Source: an uncultured Paracoccaceae bacterium (GTDB lineage Bacteria; Pseudomonadota; Alphaproteobacteria; Rhodobacterales; Rhodobacteraceae). From it: 64,000 nucleotides of DNA. Location of the stretch: the NCBI GenBank assembly GCA_947488605.1, contig CANKZJ010000004.1:1-64000 (forward strand). Direction: 5' to 3'. The notes beneath the pieces were generated by a model. The model had not been told where the DNA came from. It did no database searches and saw nothing but the letters and a program-made list of their open reading frames with translations. Shown piece after piece: positions 45,064-53,903 of the stretch. Position numbers and translations under genes: made by a program. How positions within the stretch are numbered: the stretch's first letter is position 1; each line of letters opens with the position of its first letter.

Positions 45064-45107
45064 TCTGTACGGCTTGTGTACAGCGTGTGCACGCGATGTG
45101 TACGCTA
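45064..45107. repeat. Four 11-bp phased TGTGTAC-like repeats
   Basis: Units at 45064, 45075, 45086 and 45097 follow TGTGTACNNCN with few substitutions (TCTGTACGGCT, TGTGTACAGCG, TGTGCACGCGA, TGTGTACGCTA). The period is exactly 11 bp, near one helical turn. It overlaps the stop of the FMN-reductase gene and precedes the membrane-protein gene by about 70 bp. Confidence 0.6.
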
Positions 45108-45635
45108 AATGCGGGCTTTTAATGCGTCCATCAGCTCGGTCAGCATCTTGATGTAAATCTCACCTGTCAGCTTGCCGTCCGCGTCGAACTCATTGCTGGA
45201 ATTTGCCAACAGAACTTCTGGTCCCTGCAAGATGTCAGGCCGAAACGCCATCATCGCCAGACGCAGGGAAAACTGCGCACGTTCCCCACCTGCACGACCC
45301 GCAGCAGCCGACATAATGGCGACTGGTTTGCCAGCCCAAGGCCCGCCTTTCGTGCGGCTGACCCAATCGAGTGCATTCTTGAGAGAACCTGAAATTGCCT
45401 TGTTATATTCAGGGGTTGAGATGATCACGGCATCCGCCGCCGCAATCTGATCGGACAGCTTTTGCACGGACGCAGGCACGCCTTCGGCGTCCTCCACGTC
45501 ACCGTTGTAAAGCGGCAAATCAATGTCGGCGAGCGTGAATTCATCTGCGCCGAAAATGGTGGCTGCATTGCGCACAAGAAGGGTATTGGTCGATGCTTTG
45601 CGCAGCGATCCCGAAATGCCGAGAAGTTGGGTCAT
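45105..45635 (-). CDS. NADPH-dependent FMN reductase
   Basis: 176 aa flavodoxin-like fold. FMN-phosphate loop GSLRKAS at residues 8-14; STPEYNKAISGSLKNALDW is the conserved FMN/dimer motif. It reduces FMN, quinones or azo compounds with NADPH. The ATG at 45635 has AAAGGAA upstream and a family-standard N-terminus, whereas the frame to 45722 adds an unrelated Cys-rich stretch. It is divergent from the TPP enzyme gene. Confidence 0.88.
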   Translation of the reverse strand: MTQLLGISGSLRKASTNTLLVRNAATIFGADEFTLADIDLPLYNGDVEDAEGVPASVQKLSDQIAAADAVIISTPEYNKAISGSLKNALDWVSRTKGGPWAGKPVAIMSAAAGRAGGERAQFSLRLAMMAFRPDILQGPEVLLANSSNEFDADGKLTGEIYIKMLTELMDALKARI

Positions 45636-45752
45636 GGTCGTTCCTTTTGACTGTTTGATCACAGGTAGCCCACGTGTAACCGCTGGCCAGCACAAGACTT
45701 GCAAGGCCGTGCAGACTGGCACATTGTGCGATCAAAGCGACGGGAGCATATC

Positions 45753-47405
45753 ATGATCCGACATGGCGGAAAAATACTGAGTGATCAATTGGTTAAGCTT
45801 GGCGTGACGCGCGTTTTTTCCGTGCCCGGCGAAAGCTTTCTCGCTGCCCTTGATGGTCTGTATGACAGCGGCATTCCCAACATTATTTGCCGTCAAGAAG
45901 GCGGCGCCGCAATGATGGCGGAGGCCTACGGCAAGATGACGGGCCAGCCCGGTGTTTGCTTTGTCACGCGTGGGCCGGGGGCTACGAACGCATCGGCGGG
46001 CATTCATATCGCGATGCAGGACAGCACACCGATGGTGCTTTTCGTCGGGCAGATTGATAATCGCCACACCGACCGCGAGACCTTTCAGGAGGTTGATTAT
46101 CGGGCTGTCTTTGGCGGTTTGGCAAAGTGGGTAGCGCAGGTCGATCACATAGATCGTCTGGCGGAATACATAGGACGCGCGTTCCGTGTGGCGATGTCAG
46201 GTCGCCCCGGTCCGGTGGTTCTGGCCTTGCCCGAAAACATGCTGAGCGCCAGTGCGGACGTCCACGATATGCGCATGTCTGACATGGTTGAAGATGCGTT
46301 GCCGCAAACGGTGACACGCACCATCATGCATGAATTGGCGCAATCCCAACGACCTTTGGTCGTTGTCGGAGGCCCGCATTGGTCTATCCAAGCGCAGGCT
46401 GATTTACAGGCCTTTGCGGAAGCACAGCAAATCCCTGTTGCCGCAGGTTTTCGACGCCAAGACTATATGGATAACCACCATGCGAGTTATGTCGGTGATC
46501 TGAATGTTGGCATCAACCCAAAGCTTGCCCAGCGGGTCCGCGACGCGGATTTTCTGCTGCTGCTTGGGACCCGCTTTGGGGATATCGAAACACAAGGCTA
46601 TACGCTGGTTGATCCGGCTGATCCGCACAAGCGCATCATTCATGTGCATGCAGATGCGGATGAAATCGGGCGGGTCTACGCGCCTGATATTGGCATTGTC
46701 GCGACCGCACCGGCGGTGTTGCGCCAGCTTGCGAATGCAGAACATGCCGGTGAATGGGCCGCTTGGACGGCAGCCTCGCGTGCTGATTATGACGCATGGC
46801 TCAAACCGCAAGAAAGCCCCGGTGCTTTGAAGCAGGAGGATGTCATCAAGTGGTTGTCCGACAATCTGGATGACAACGCCATCATGACCAATGGCGCAGG
46901 TAACTTTGCAGCATGGCTCCATCGTTATTTTGTTTACAAACAATACGGTACACAACTGGCGCCAACGTCTGGGTCAATGGGGTACGGGTTCCCTGCGGCA
47001 ATCTCGGCCTCTTTGGCGCATCCGGACCGGACGGTGGTTTGTATTGCTGGGGATGGCTGTTTTCAGATGACCTGTAACGAAATGTCGACAGCCGTGCAGC
47101 ATGGTGCAAAACCGATTGTTGTTGTGATGAACAACGGGCGTTACGGGACGATCCGCATGCATCAGGAAAAGACCTATCCGGGGCGTGTTTCCGGCACAGC
47201 GATTGAGAATCCCGACTTTGCCGCGTTAGCGCGCGCCTATGGCGGGCACGGGGAACTGGTCACCACGTCAGAGGATTTTCCAGCAGCTTTTGCGCGCGCG
47301 CAGGCAGCGGGAACGGTCGCAATCATCGAATGTCAGGTGGATGAGGAGGCACTTTCAACCGGTGCTACCTTGAGTGCCGTACGAGCGGCTGCGCTGAAAG
47401 CCTAG
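45753..47405 (+). CDS. Thiamine pyrophosphate-dependent enzyme (acetolactate-synthase-like)
   Basis: 550 aa with the usual three domains: TPP_enzyme_N (residues 1-170), central (190-320) and TPP_enzyme_C (375-530). The catalytic Glu is probable in CRQEGGAAMMAEAYGK (about residue 50). The diphosphate motif is GDGCFQM...NN at about residues 429-458. Possible activities include acetolactate synthase, sulfoacetaldehyde acetyltransferase or a benzoylformate decarboxylase-like role. No regulatory subunit gene is adjacent, so anabolic IlvB is unlikely. The ATG at 45753 has CGGGAG upstream. Confidence 0.85.
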   Translation: MIRHGGKILSDQLVKLGVTRVFSVPGESFLAALDGLYDSGIPNIICRQEGGAAMMAEAYGKMTGQPGVCFVTRGPGATNASAGIHIAMQDSTPMVLFVGQIDNRHTDRETFQEVDYRAVFGGLAKWVAQVDHIDRLAEYIGRAFRVAMSGRPGPVVLALPENMLSASADVHDMRMSDMVEDALPQTVTRTIMHELAQSQRPLVVVGGPHWSIQAQADLQAFAEAQQIPVAAGFRRQDYMDNHHASYVGDLNVGINPKLAQRVRDADFLLLLGTRFGDIETQGYTLVDPADPHKRIIHVHADADEIGRVYAPDIGIVATAPAVLRQLANAEHAGEWAAWTAASRADYDAWLKPQESPGALKQEDVIKWLSDNLDDNAIMTNGAGNFAAWLHRYFVYKQYGTQLAPTSGSMGYGFPAAISASLAHPDRTVVCIAGDGCFQMTCNEMSTAVQHGAKPIVVVMNNGRYGTIRMHQEKTYPGRVSGTAIENPDFAALARAYGGHGELVTTSEDFPAAFARAQAAGTVAIIECQVDEEALSTGATLSAVRAAALKA

Positions 47406-47406
47406 G

Positions 47407-48030
47407 CTAGATTTCTTCCCACACGGTTTCTGCATTGCTCTGCCATGCGTTGCGATGCAGCAAGGGGGTATCATCTTGCGAGGCGGCTTTGCCGAGGCAA
47501 AGGTAGCCTGTCAATTGCCAGCTTTCAGGTGTGCCGAGCGTGGCAGCAATCGCATCGGGGTCAAGGATCGAGACCCAGCCGACACCGAGGTTTTCAGCGC
47601 GCGCCGCAAGCCACAGCGTGTGGATCGCAGACACGGTCGAGTAGTTCAGCATCTCGGGCATGGTTTGGCGACCGAGCCCATGCCCTGCCTTTGGCCCCAG
47701 GTCGGTAAATATCGCCAAATGAACAGGCGCATCACGCAATCCTGCAAGTTTAAGCGCATTGTACTGGTTGCGCTTCGCATCGTCGTAGATGTGGCCAGCA
47801 TCTTCATTGGCGGCTTCGAAATTTGCGGCGACGGCATCGCGCAGATGTGCTGATTTCACATGTAAGACACGCCAAGGCCGCGCGTTCCCGACCGAGGGCG
47901 CAAAGTCCATTGATTTGCGCAGGCGTGCCAGTACATCGTTCGGGATCGGGTCAGGCAGGAAATGCCGCACATCGCGACGCCATAGCAGGATGTCCTGCAA
48001 AGCATCGCGATGTTTTTGGCCCATCTCCAT
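47407..48030 (-). CDS. bluB: 5,6-dimethylbenzimidazole synthase
   Basis: 207 aa, nitroreductase-like fold with the BluB signature: RRDVRHFLPDPIP, MDFAPSVGNARPWRVL, and a central GHGLGRQTMPEMLNYSTV lid region. It cleaves FMNH2 with O2 to form DMB, the lower ligand of cobalamin, so the organism makes true B12 aerobically. It is the last gene of a coupled minus-strand run starting with the YrbL-like gene. Its stop is one base from the convergent TPP-enzyme stop. Confidence 0.93.
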   Translation of the reverse strand: MEMGQKHRDALQDILLWRRDVRHFLPDPIPNDVLARLRKSMDFAPSVGNARPWRVLHVKSAHLRDAVAANFEAANEDAGHIYDDAKRNQYNALKLAGLRDAPVHLAIFTDLGPKAGHGLGRQTMPEMLNYSTVSAIHTLWLAARAENLGVGWVSILDPDAIAATLGTPESWQLTGYLCLGKAASQDDTPLLHRNAWQSNAETVWEEI

Positions 48031-48390
48031 TCAGGTTTGTGTCCACTTACCTTGCTGAGAGGGCAAGAATGCTTCGACTGCCGCTGTCGCAACAACGGCC
48101 GTATCGCCCGTTTCAGGGTTCGGAATATTGAGGCCGCCTTTGACGACCGCGACGGTGGCGCGACCCCGTGGCAGGCCGGCTTTCAATGCTTCAGCTGCGA
48201 TCTTATCGGGCTCTTGTACTGCGACGGTCACCTGAACACGCATTTCGGTGTGATCCAGATCGATGCTTTCAAAGATAGGAAGCGTCGAATGGCGGATTGC
48301 ATCCTCGATCGCGCGGCGTGCAGCCTTTTGATAGTCCATGCCATGCAGATCATTGCCCATGCCCATTTCGATAATCACGCGCTGGTCCAT
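48031..48390 (-). CDS. Lin0512 family protein A
   Basis: 119 aa of the Lin0512 family, unknown function: EMGMGNDLHGMDYQKAARRAIEDAIRH, a central VAVQEPDKI and VKGGLNIPNP. It sits in a tandem pair with another member (48390-48734). The stop of B overlaps the start of A (TAATG), and A abuts bluB with no gap. A linked role with cobalamin synthesis is suggested by the context only. Confidence 0.8.
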   Translation of the reverse strand: MDQRVIIEMGMGNDLHGMDYQKAARRAIEDAIRHSTLPIFESIDLDHTEMRVQVTVAVQEPDKIAAEALKAGLPRGRATVAVVKGGLNIPNPETGDTAVVATAAVEAFLPSQQGKWTQT

Positions 48391-48734
48391 TATATGCGCT
48401 CCATTTCAAACGATACGTTAATAGCGACATTGGCGATGACCGTTGGTTTTCCGTCAGGGCGTGGAATATCAAGGCCGCCGTGGTGGACGTGGATCGTGGG
48501 TTGGCCGTAAGGAAAGATTTCCATCAGGCTTTGCGTATCGACCTGACTGGGTTCCTGCACACCGATTTCCACATTAATCAGCATCGCCTCTTTGGGAAAT
48601 CCAAAGAGCTCCGCCATATTGATCGAATTATGCCAGAGCGCATCTTGCAACCCGCGCTTTGCGGCTTGGGTATAGTCTTGGCGGCGCAGGCTGGTGCCCA
48701 TGCCAAATTCTGTAAGAACGCGGTGTTTCGGCAT
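48390..48734 (-). CDS. Lin0512 family protein B
   Basis: 114 aa, paralogue of the gene beside it (shared E-x-GMG, DY-x2-AA-x-R, GVQEP and GGL-x-IP motifs), but diverged along most of its length. Two coupled, unequal paralogues suggest a heteromeric complex. It lies 12 bp after the YrbL-like gene. Confidence 0.8.
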   Translation of the reverse strand: MPKHRVLTEFGMGTSLRRQDYTQAAKRGLQDALWHNSINMAELFGFPKEAMLINVEIGVQEPSQVDTQSLMEIFPYGQPTIHVHHGGLDIPRPDGKPTVIANVAINVSFEMERI

Positions 48735-48746
48735 CTGGTGCTCCGT

Positions 48747-49415
48747 TTATGAAAGGTTGAATTGGCGGTTTTTGGGGTCCCAAAGCAGGCCAGTTCTTTG
48801 GGCCAGACGTTTGCAACCATCGTCAAGCCCAATGCGGTTAAAGAAACGCCCGCATGATCGAATTGGAAGGGCATGAATATCCCCAAAACCGTCCACCAAA
48901 ACGCATTCGCGCGGGTCGTGCGTTCCGTCGAGGCGACGCTGACCAAACACGAAATTGCATGCGGTCATATCACCGGCGCGTACGTCATAAAGATACATCC
49001 GGCGAACCGTGTCATTGAACAACACAAGATCAGCGGCGGTCAGTGTTTTGTTCTTTAGTTTGCTCCGGAGCGTTTCACCCAGATCGTCATTTTCAAACAC
49101 CGCATCGGTGAGACAGCCAAGCCCAAGGTTCGTCAATACAAAACCGTACATATGTGCAATTGGCGGGTGAAGATCGTGATCCCAGCTGCAAAGCATCAAG
49201 CGCTTATACTCTTGATATTCCTTATGTACCCAACGTCGCCGGATGCTGGGAAAATACTGTTCTGACAAAGTCGCAAGCCGTGTGCGGCCCGCGGTTTGCG
49301 GGATGTCCCGCAGCACCTTGACCAACCGTGTCGGATCATGCGGATGCATATAAACCGTCCGCTGAGTCCCCTCTGCGCGTTTGTCATCGCTGTTGAGTGT
49401 AAGCTTTTGGATCAT
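48747..49415 (-). CDS. YrbL-like (PhoP-regulated network) kinase-fold protein
   Basis: 222 aa of the YrbL-PhoP_reg family, which has a protein-kinase-like fold. The segments RTVYMHPHDPTRLVKVL (ATP-lobe Lys) and CVLVDGFGDIHALP (DFG-like) are visible. Family function is unproven in any organism. It lies between cobO (19 bp upstream) and the Lin0512 pair in the cobalamin run. Codon use looks slightly lower in GC than its neighbours. Confidence 0.75.
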   Translation of the reverse strand: MIQKLTLNSDDKRAEGTQRTVYMHPHDPTRLVKVLRDIPQTAGRTRLATLSEQYFPSIRRRWVHKEYQEYKRLMLCSWDHDLHPPIAHMYGFVLTNLGLGCLTDAVFENDDLGETLRSKLKNKTLTAADLVLFNDTVRRMYLYDVRAGDMTACNFVFGQRRLDGTHDPRECVLVDGFGDIHALPIRSCGRFFNRIGLDDGCKRLAQRTGLLWDPKNRQFNLS

Positions 49416-49434
49416 TAGACTGGGGTTGAAGCCC

Positions 49435-50058
49435 CTAAAACTCCACCCCGATTTGCGCCTTGATGCCGGATCGGAAGGGGTGCTTTACCAGTTCCATCTC
49501 GGTCACAAGATCGGCAACTTCGATCAGATCTTCATGAGCATTGCGCCCGGTCAGCACGACATGGGTCATCGCGGGTTTATGATCTTTGAGGAACGCCACA
49601 ACTTCGGCGGCGCTGACATAATCGTACCGGATCGCGATGTTGATCTCGTCGAGCAAAACCATGTGGTTGCTTTCATCGAGTATCAGTTCTTTGGCTTTGG
49701 ACCACGCGGCTTGCGCCATCTCTGTATCGCGAGATTTGTCTTGGGTTTCCCAAGTGAAGCCTTCGCCCATTGTATGGAATGAACAGGTGTCGGTGAATTT
49801 GGCCAGGATCAGATCACGCTCGCCTGTGGACATGCCGCCTTTGATGAACTGCACGACGGCACATTTCATATCATGTGCGATGCACCGAAAAATCATACCA
49901 AAGGCGGCAGAAGATTTGCCTTTACCTTTGCCGGTATGAACAATGACCAAGCCTTTCTTATCAGTCTTGGTCGCCATGATCTTATCGCGCGCGGCCTTTT
50001 TCTTGGCCATCTTCATGGCATGACGCTCATCGCCTGTGGGTATGGTGTCATCGGTCAT
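49435..50058 (-). CDS. cobO: Cob(I)yrinic acid a,c-diamide adenosyltransferase
   Basis: 207 aa, CobA/CobO/BtuR type. P-loop HTGKGKGKSSAAFG at about residues 41-54, with VVQFIKGG and LDEINIAIRYDYV. It adds the upper 5-prime-deoxyadenosyl ligand to the corrinoid after cobalt insertion. The ATG at 50058 is preceded by AAAGGAG. It follows cobN with an 84-bp gap that holds a perfect palindrome. Confidence 0.95.
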   Translation of the reverse strand: MTDDTIPTGDERHAMKMAKKKAARDKIMATKTDKKGLVIVHTGKGKGKSSAAFGMIFRCIAHDMKCAVVQFIKGGMSTGERDLILAKFTDTCSFHTMGEGFTWETQDKSRDTEMAQAAWSKAKELILDESNHMVLLDEINIAIRYDYVSAAEVVAFLKDHKPAMTHVVLTGRNAHEDLIEVADLVTEMELVKHPFRSGIKAQIGVEF

Positions 50059-50124
50059 GGGCGTACTCCTTTGGGGGCAAGGTATCGGGTCGGCGGGTTA
50101 CGCACAATCGGTGCTTTGATGTAT

Positions 50125-50142
50125 GGTGGATCATGATCCACC
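50125..50142. promoter_or_regulatory. Perfect 18-bp palindrome between cobN and cobO
   Basis: GGTGGATCATGATCCACC, directly adjacent to the cobN stop (50143-50145). It may be a protein operator or an RNA hairpin (7-bp stem, CATG loop). There is no poly-U tail on either strand, so plain termination is not expected. Confidence 0.5.
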
Positions 50143-53100
50143 TTACGCCAGCAGCCCGGCTATGCGCGCGCGGGCAGAGTTGGACTTTGGCTGCCATAGA
50201 TCACGATCAATAGCTTCCTGTAGACGCTGGGCGATCTCTTTGAGCGCGGGGGCGTTTGCGTCCGCAATAAAGTCGCGAGTTTCTTCGTCTTTGAGAAAGG
50301 CCTCTTCGACAAGATCAAAGTGATGGTTGCGCACCGCGCCTGTCGTGGCAGCAAAGGCAAAGAGGTAGTCCACGGTTGCCGCGATCTCAAATGCGCCTTT
50401 GTAGCCATGCCGTTTGACACCGGCGATCCATTTGGGGTTAACAACGCGAGAGCGCACAACGCGCCCGATCTCGTCGTCCAGTGTTCGGATAACGGGGCGT
50501 TCAGGGCGCGAATGGTCGTTGTGATAAATCGGGCGGTCTTGCCCCTGCAAGGTGCTGATCGCAGCGGCTGCACCGCCCTCAAACTGGTAGTAGTCGTCAC
50601 TATCAAGGATATCATGTTCACGGTTATCTTGGTTTTGCACAACGGCTTCGGCTTGGGATAGGCGTGCCTCAAAGGCTGCGCGCGATTTGCGGCCTTCGCC
50701 CTCTTTGCCGTAAGCGTAGCTGCCCCATTCTAAATAAGCCTCGGCAAAGTCCGATTTGTCCGCCCAGATACGTTCGTCGATTAAGGCTTGCAGGCCTGCA
50801 CCGTATGCACCGGGTTTTGATCCAAAGACGCGCGTTTGGTCTTCGCCTCGCAATTTGCGGGCCGCAGCGGGGTTGAGATCGGCGCTCTCATCCAGCTCTT
50901 GCACGGCGCGCGCTGCGGAGTCGACCAATGCGATCAACTGCGGGAAAGCATCACGGAAAAAACCCGAAATGCGCAAAGTCACATCAACGCGCGGTCGCCC
51001 CAAGACCGACTGCGGCAGGATTTCAAAGCCTGTAACGCGCCGGTTTGCGCTGTCCCATGTCGGCTTAACGCCCATCAACGCGAGAGTTTGCGCGATGTCA
51101 TCACCGCCGGTGCGCATATTCGCGGTGCCCCAAGCAGTGACCAACATGCTGCGCGGCCAATCGCCGTGGTCTTGCAGGTGTTTCTCTATCAGCAGGTTTG
51201 CAGATTTCCATCCGAGCTTCCACGCTGTTGGGGTAGGCACCGCGCGGCTGTCGACGGAAAAGAAGTTGCGCCCGGTAGGAAGCACATCCAGCCGTCCACG
51301 GGTTGGTGCGCCCGATGGTCCTGGCGGGACAAAATTGCCGCGTAACGCTGTGATCAATGCGGCGCCTTCGGTTGGGCCACAGGTCTGGATGGTGGGGAGG
51401 ATCGTCGCAAGGAGTGTATCGAGAACAACCTGAGAGGCGTGCGGTTTGAACGACACGTCGCCCCAATGACCGTCGGCCACGGCCTTTTGGCAAAGTGCTT
51501 CGAGCCTTTCGACCGTGTCGCCATTTGTGCGCCACGTGGTTTCATCTGCTAGGTCATGCGGTTTTTCGGCAGCCGGTGCTGCAAGATCACAATCCAAGGG
51601 GTCAATGGAGAGACCCAGATCAAGTGCCAATGCCCGCAGGAGTGAAGCGTTCGCCCCTTTGCCATCGCCGCGCGGGACCCGTGCCAAAGCGATTGCCAGA
51701 TCGCGTTCTTGCTGACCTTCGGGTGATTGGCCGAAAATGTGCAAACCGTCGCGAATTTGTGCTTCTTTGAGTTCGCACAGATAGGCATCAAGCTTGCCAA
51801 GGTCGCTGTCATTATCGCCCGTAAAACCCGCATCTTTTGCCAAGCCCGAGACGTCGGAGAGCGAGAGGATTTCTTCGCGCAGATGTGTGATCCGGCGTGG
51901 GTCGACACCGGCGGCTTCATAGTATTCGTCCACCAGCGCCTCGAGATCGCGCAGCGGGCCGTAGCTTTCAGCGCGCGTGAGTGGCGGTGTCAAATGATCG
52001 ATGATCACGGCCGATGCGCGCCGTTTTGCTTGCGTACCTTCGCCGGGATCATTGACGATGAATGGATAGATATGCGGCGTAGGGCCAAAGACGACTTCTG
52101 GCCAGCAGGTCTGAGATAGGGCGACGGCCTTGCCGGGAAGCCATTCGAGGTTGCCGTGTTTCCCCATATGCACGATGGCATCCGCGCCCCAGTGATGCCG
52201 CAGCCAGAAGTAGAAGGCGAGGTAGTTGTGCGGCGGAACCAGATCAGGGGAGTGGTAGGTCTCTGTCGGGTCGATGTTATAGCCGCGTGCTGGTTGAAGG
52301 CCGACGACCGCATTGCCGTACCGGTGGATGCTGAGCGCAAAACCTGTTTGTGGTGGGTCTGTTGGAGCCTCCGGCGGAGGTATTTTTGAACAGAAGAAGG
52401 GGTCTTGGTCCGGTGTGCCCCAGCGCGCCGTGATTTGTTCTTTGACGTCCCAAGGGAGAGCCGCGAAATGAGCGTCATAAATGTCGAGAGGGAGGAATTC
52501 GCCGCCCTCTTTGTCGGCGCGGTCGGTCAGCCAGTTGGTTGGCCCGGCCATAATTTGTGCCATGAGTGCAGCGCTGTCAGGCGGTGGAGTGACGTCGTGA
52601 CCGTCTGCCTTGAGCAGATTTAACGCGTGGACCGTTGCAGCAGGCGTATCGAGGCCGACACCATTTGCAAGACGTCCGTCCTTATTGGGATAGTTCGCGA
52701 GGATAAGAGCGGTTTTTTTGTCGACATTGGGTGTGTTGCGAAGCGTGGCCCAGTTCTTGGCCAGCTGTGTGACGAAATCAATGCGGTCGCCGCGTGCCTG
52801 ATACGTGGCGATTGGGCACTCTGTTGCTTCGTCAAAGAATGCCTCACCTTTGAAGCTGACGGCACGGGACAGAACCCGACCGTCGACCTCTGGCAAGGCC
52901 ACGTTCATGGCGATATCGCGCGCTGTGAGGCCATGTAGTCCATCGCTCCAAGATGCTTCGGAAGCGCCTGAGAGGATGACCTGAAAAATGGGAGCGTCAT
53001 TATTGAGCAAAGGATTTGCCGGACTGTCGTCGCCATCGTGAGGGCTGCCAACAGCGAATGCGGTACAGTTCAAAATGACATCTGGTGGGGCTTGATCGAA

Positions 53101-53856
53101 CAGTTGCCGCAAAGTGGCAGTGCTGATGCTGTCTTTGAGGCTTGCTACAAAAATCGGAAGCGGGTTCATGCCGGCCCGTGATAGTGCACGGGTCAGCCGG
53201 TTAATTGGGTTAAGCCCGCCACCTTGGACGAGTGCGCGGTAAAAGATAATCGGCACGATGGGCGCGACTGCGGTCCAGCCTGCCTGGGCTGCTTTCAGAT
53301 CAGCTATGCCTGCCCCAGGCCAGTAGACGCCTGCACGCAGCAGTGGTGCAGGTGCGGTAGGTTTTTCACCCCCGTCCAGCATAGCTTTGGCGTAGGCCAG
53401 CAGGTTGGTGCTATTTTCCGGACCACCTTCGACGAGGTAGGACCAAAGCGTGTCGTAGTCAGCGCTACCGACGGTCGAGAGTTCGCGCAATTCGGGGTCG
53501 GGTTTGTCGTCGCCGGGGAGGGCTGCGAAGGGGATGTTCGCGTCACGTAGGCGTGCCGCATATTGGGTCAGGCCATATTTCCAGTAGCCAGCACCGCCAA
53601 GAATACGCGCGATGACAAGTCGTGATTTTGTGGCGCATTCGTCCAAATGCAAATCGACCGACATCGGGTGCGTGAGGTGCATCATATTGGCCAAGCGCAG
53701 CGTCGGAGGATCGGTCATTTCGGATCGCGCGTCCGAGAGAGCGGCCAATTCGGTGTCCGCAGCCGAGATGATCACGACGTCAGCAGGTGTTTGGCCCAGA
53801 TCAACAGGTTCTGTTCCATCAGAGATCGCACCGGGGGTGGCTGCTAGCAGGTGCAT
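50143..53856 (-). CDS. cobN: Cobaltochelatase large subunit CobN
   Basis: 1237 aa, full-length aerobic CobN. The N-terminus MHLLAATPGAISDGTEPVDLG is typical of Rhodobacteraceae. Conserved stretches include YFWLRHHWGADAIVHMGKHGNLEWLPGKAV and TAWGTANMRTGGDDIAQTLALMG. CobN, with CobS and CobT (not in this window), inserts cobalt into hydrogenobyrinic acid a,c-diamide in an ATP-dependent step. Bases 52364-52400 inside the gene match the intergenic repeat found elsewhere and add a short Pro-rich stretch (CSKIPPPEAPTDPP) in frame. It is one gene of the cobalamin run. Confidence 0.97.
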   Translation of the reverse strand: MHLLAATPGAISDGTEPVDLGQTPADVVIISAADTELAALSDARSEMTDPPTLRLANMMHLTHPMSVDLHLDECATKSRLVIARILGGAGYWKYGLTQYAARLRDANIPFAALPGDDKPDPELRELSTVGSADYDTLWSYLVEGGPENSTNLLAYAKAMLDGGEKPTAPAPLLRAGVYWPGAGIADLKAAQAGWTAVAPIVPIIFYRALVQGGGLNPINRLTRALSRAGMNPLPIFVASLKDSISTATLRQLFDQAPPDVILNCTAFAVGSPHDGDDSPANPLLNNDAPIFQVILSGASEASWSDGLHGLTARDIAMNVALPEVDGRVLSRAVSFKGEAFFDEATECPIATYQARGDRIDFVTQLAKNWATLRNTPNVDKKTALILANYPNKDGRLANGVGLDTPAATVHALNLLKADGHDVTPPPDSAALMAQIMAGPTNWLTDRADKEGGEFLPLDIYDAHFAALPWDVKEQITARWGTPDQDPFFCSKIPPPEAPTDPPQTGFALSIHRYGNAVVGLQPARGYNIDPTETYHSPDLVPPHNYLAFYFWLRHHWGADAIVHMGKHGNLEWLPGKAVALSQTCWPEVVFGPTPHIYPFIVNDPGEGTQAKRRASAVIIDHLTPPLTRAESYGPLRDLEALVDEYYEAAGVDPRRITHLREEILSLSDVSGLAKDAGFTGDNDSDLGKLDAYLCELKEAQIRDGLHIFGQSPEGQQERDLAIALARVPRGDGKGANASLLRALALDLGLSIDPLDCDLAAPAAEKPHDLADETTWRTNGDTVERLEALCQKAVADGHWGDVSFKPHASQVVLDTLLATILPTIQTCGPTEGAALITALRGNFVPPGPSGAPTRGRLDVLPTGRNFFSVDSRAVPTPTAWKLGWKSANLLIEKHLQDHGDWPRSMLVTAWGTANMRTGGDDIAQTLALMGVKPTWDSANRRVTGFEILPQSVLGRPRVDVTLRISGFFRDAFPQLIALVDSAARAVQELDESADLNPAAARKLRGEDQTRVFGSKPGAYGAGLQALIDERIWADKSDFAEAYLEWGSYAYGKEGEGRKSRAAFEARLSQAEAVVQNQDNREHDILDSDDYYQFEGGAAAAISTLQGQDRPIYHNDHSRPERPVIRTLDDEIGRVVRSRVVNPKWIAGVKRHGYKGAFEIAATVDYLFAFAATTGAVRNHHFDLVEEAFLKDEETRDFIADANAPALKEIAQRLQEAIDRDLWQPKSNSARARIAGLLA
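52364..52400. repeat. Roseobacter-type repeat, copy 3, inside cobN
   Basis: GGAGCCTCCGGCGGAGGTAT... matches the intergenic copy at 26179-26217 in core and spacing and, as reverse complement, the copy at 20268. Here it is read through as CobN codons for about twelve residues without a stop. Confidence 0.55.
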
Positions 53857-53903
53857 CGGCGCAATCCCCGTGTTAGACAGCCCGCGAACAAGAGGTCACG
53901 GCC

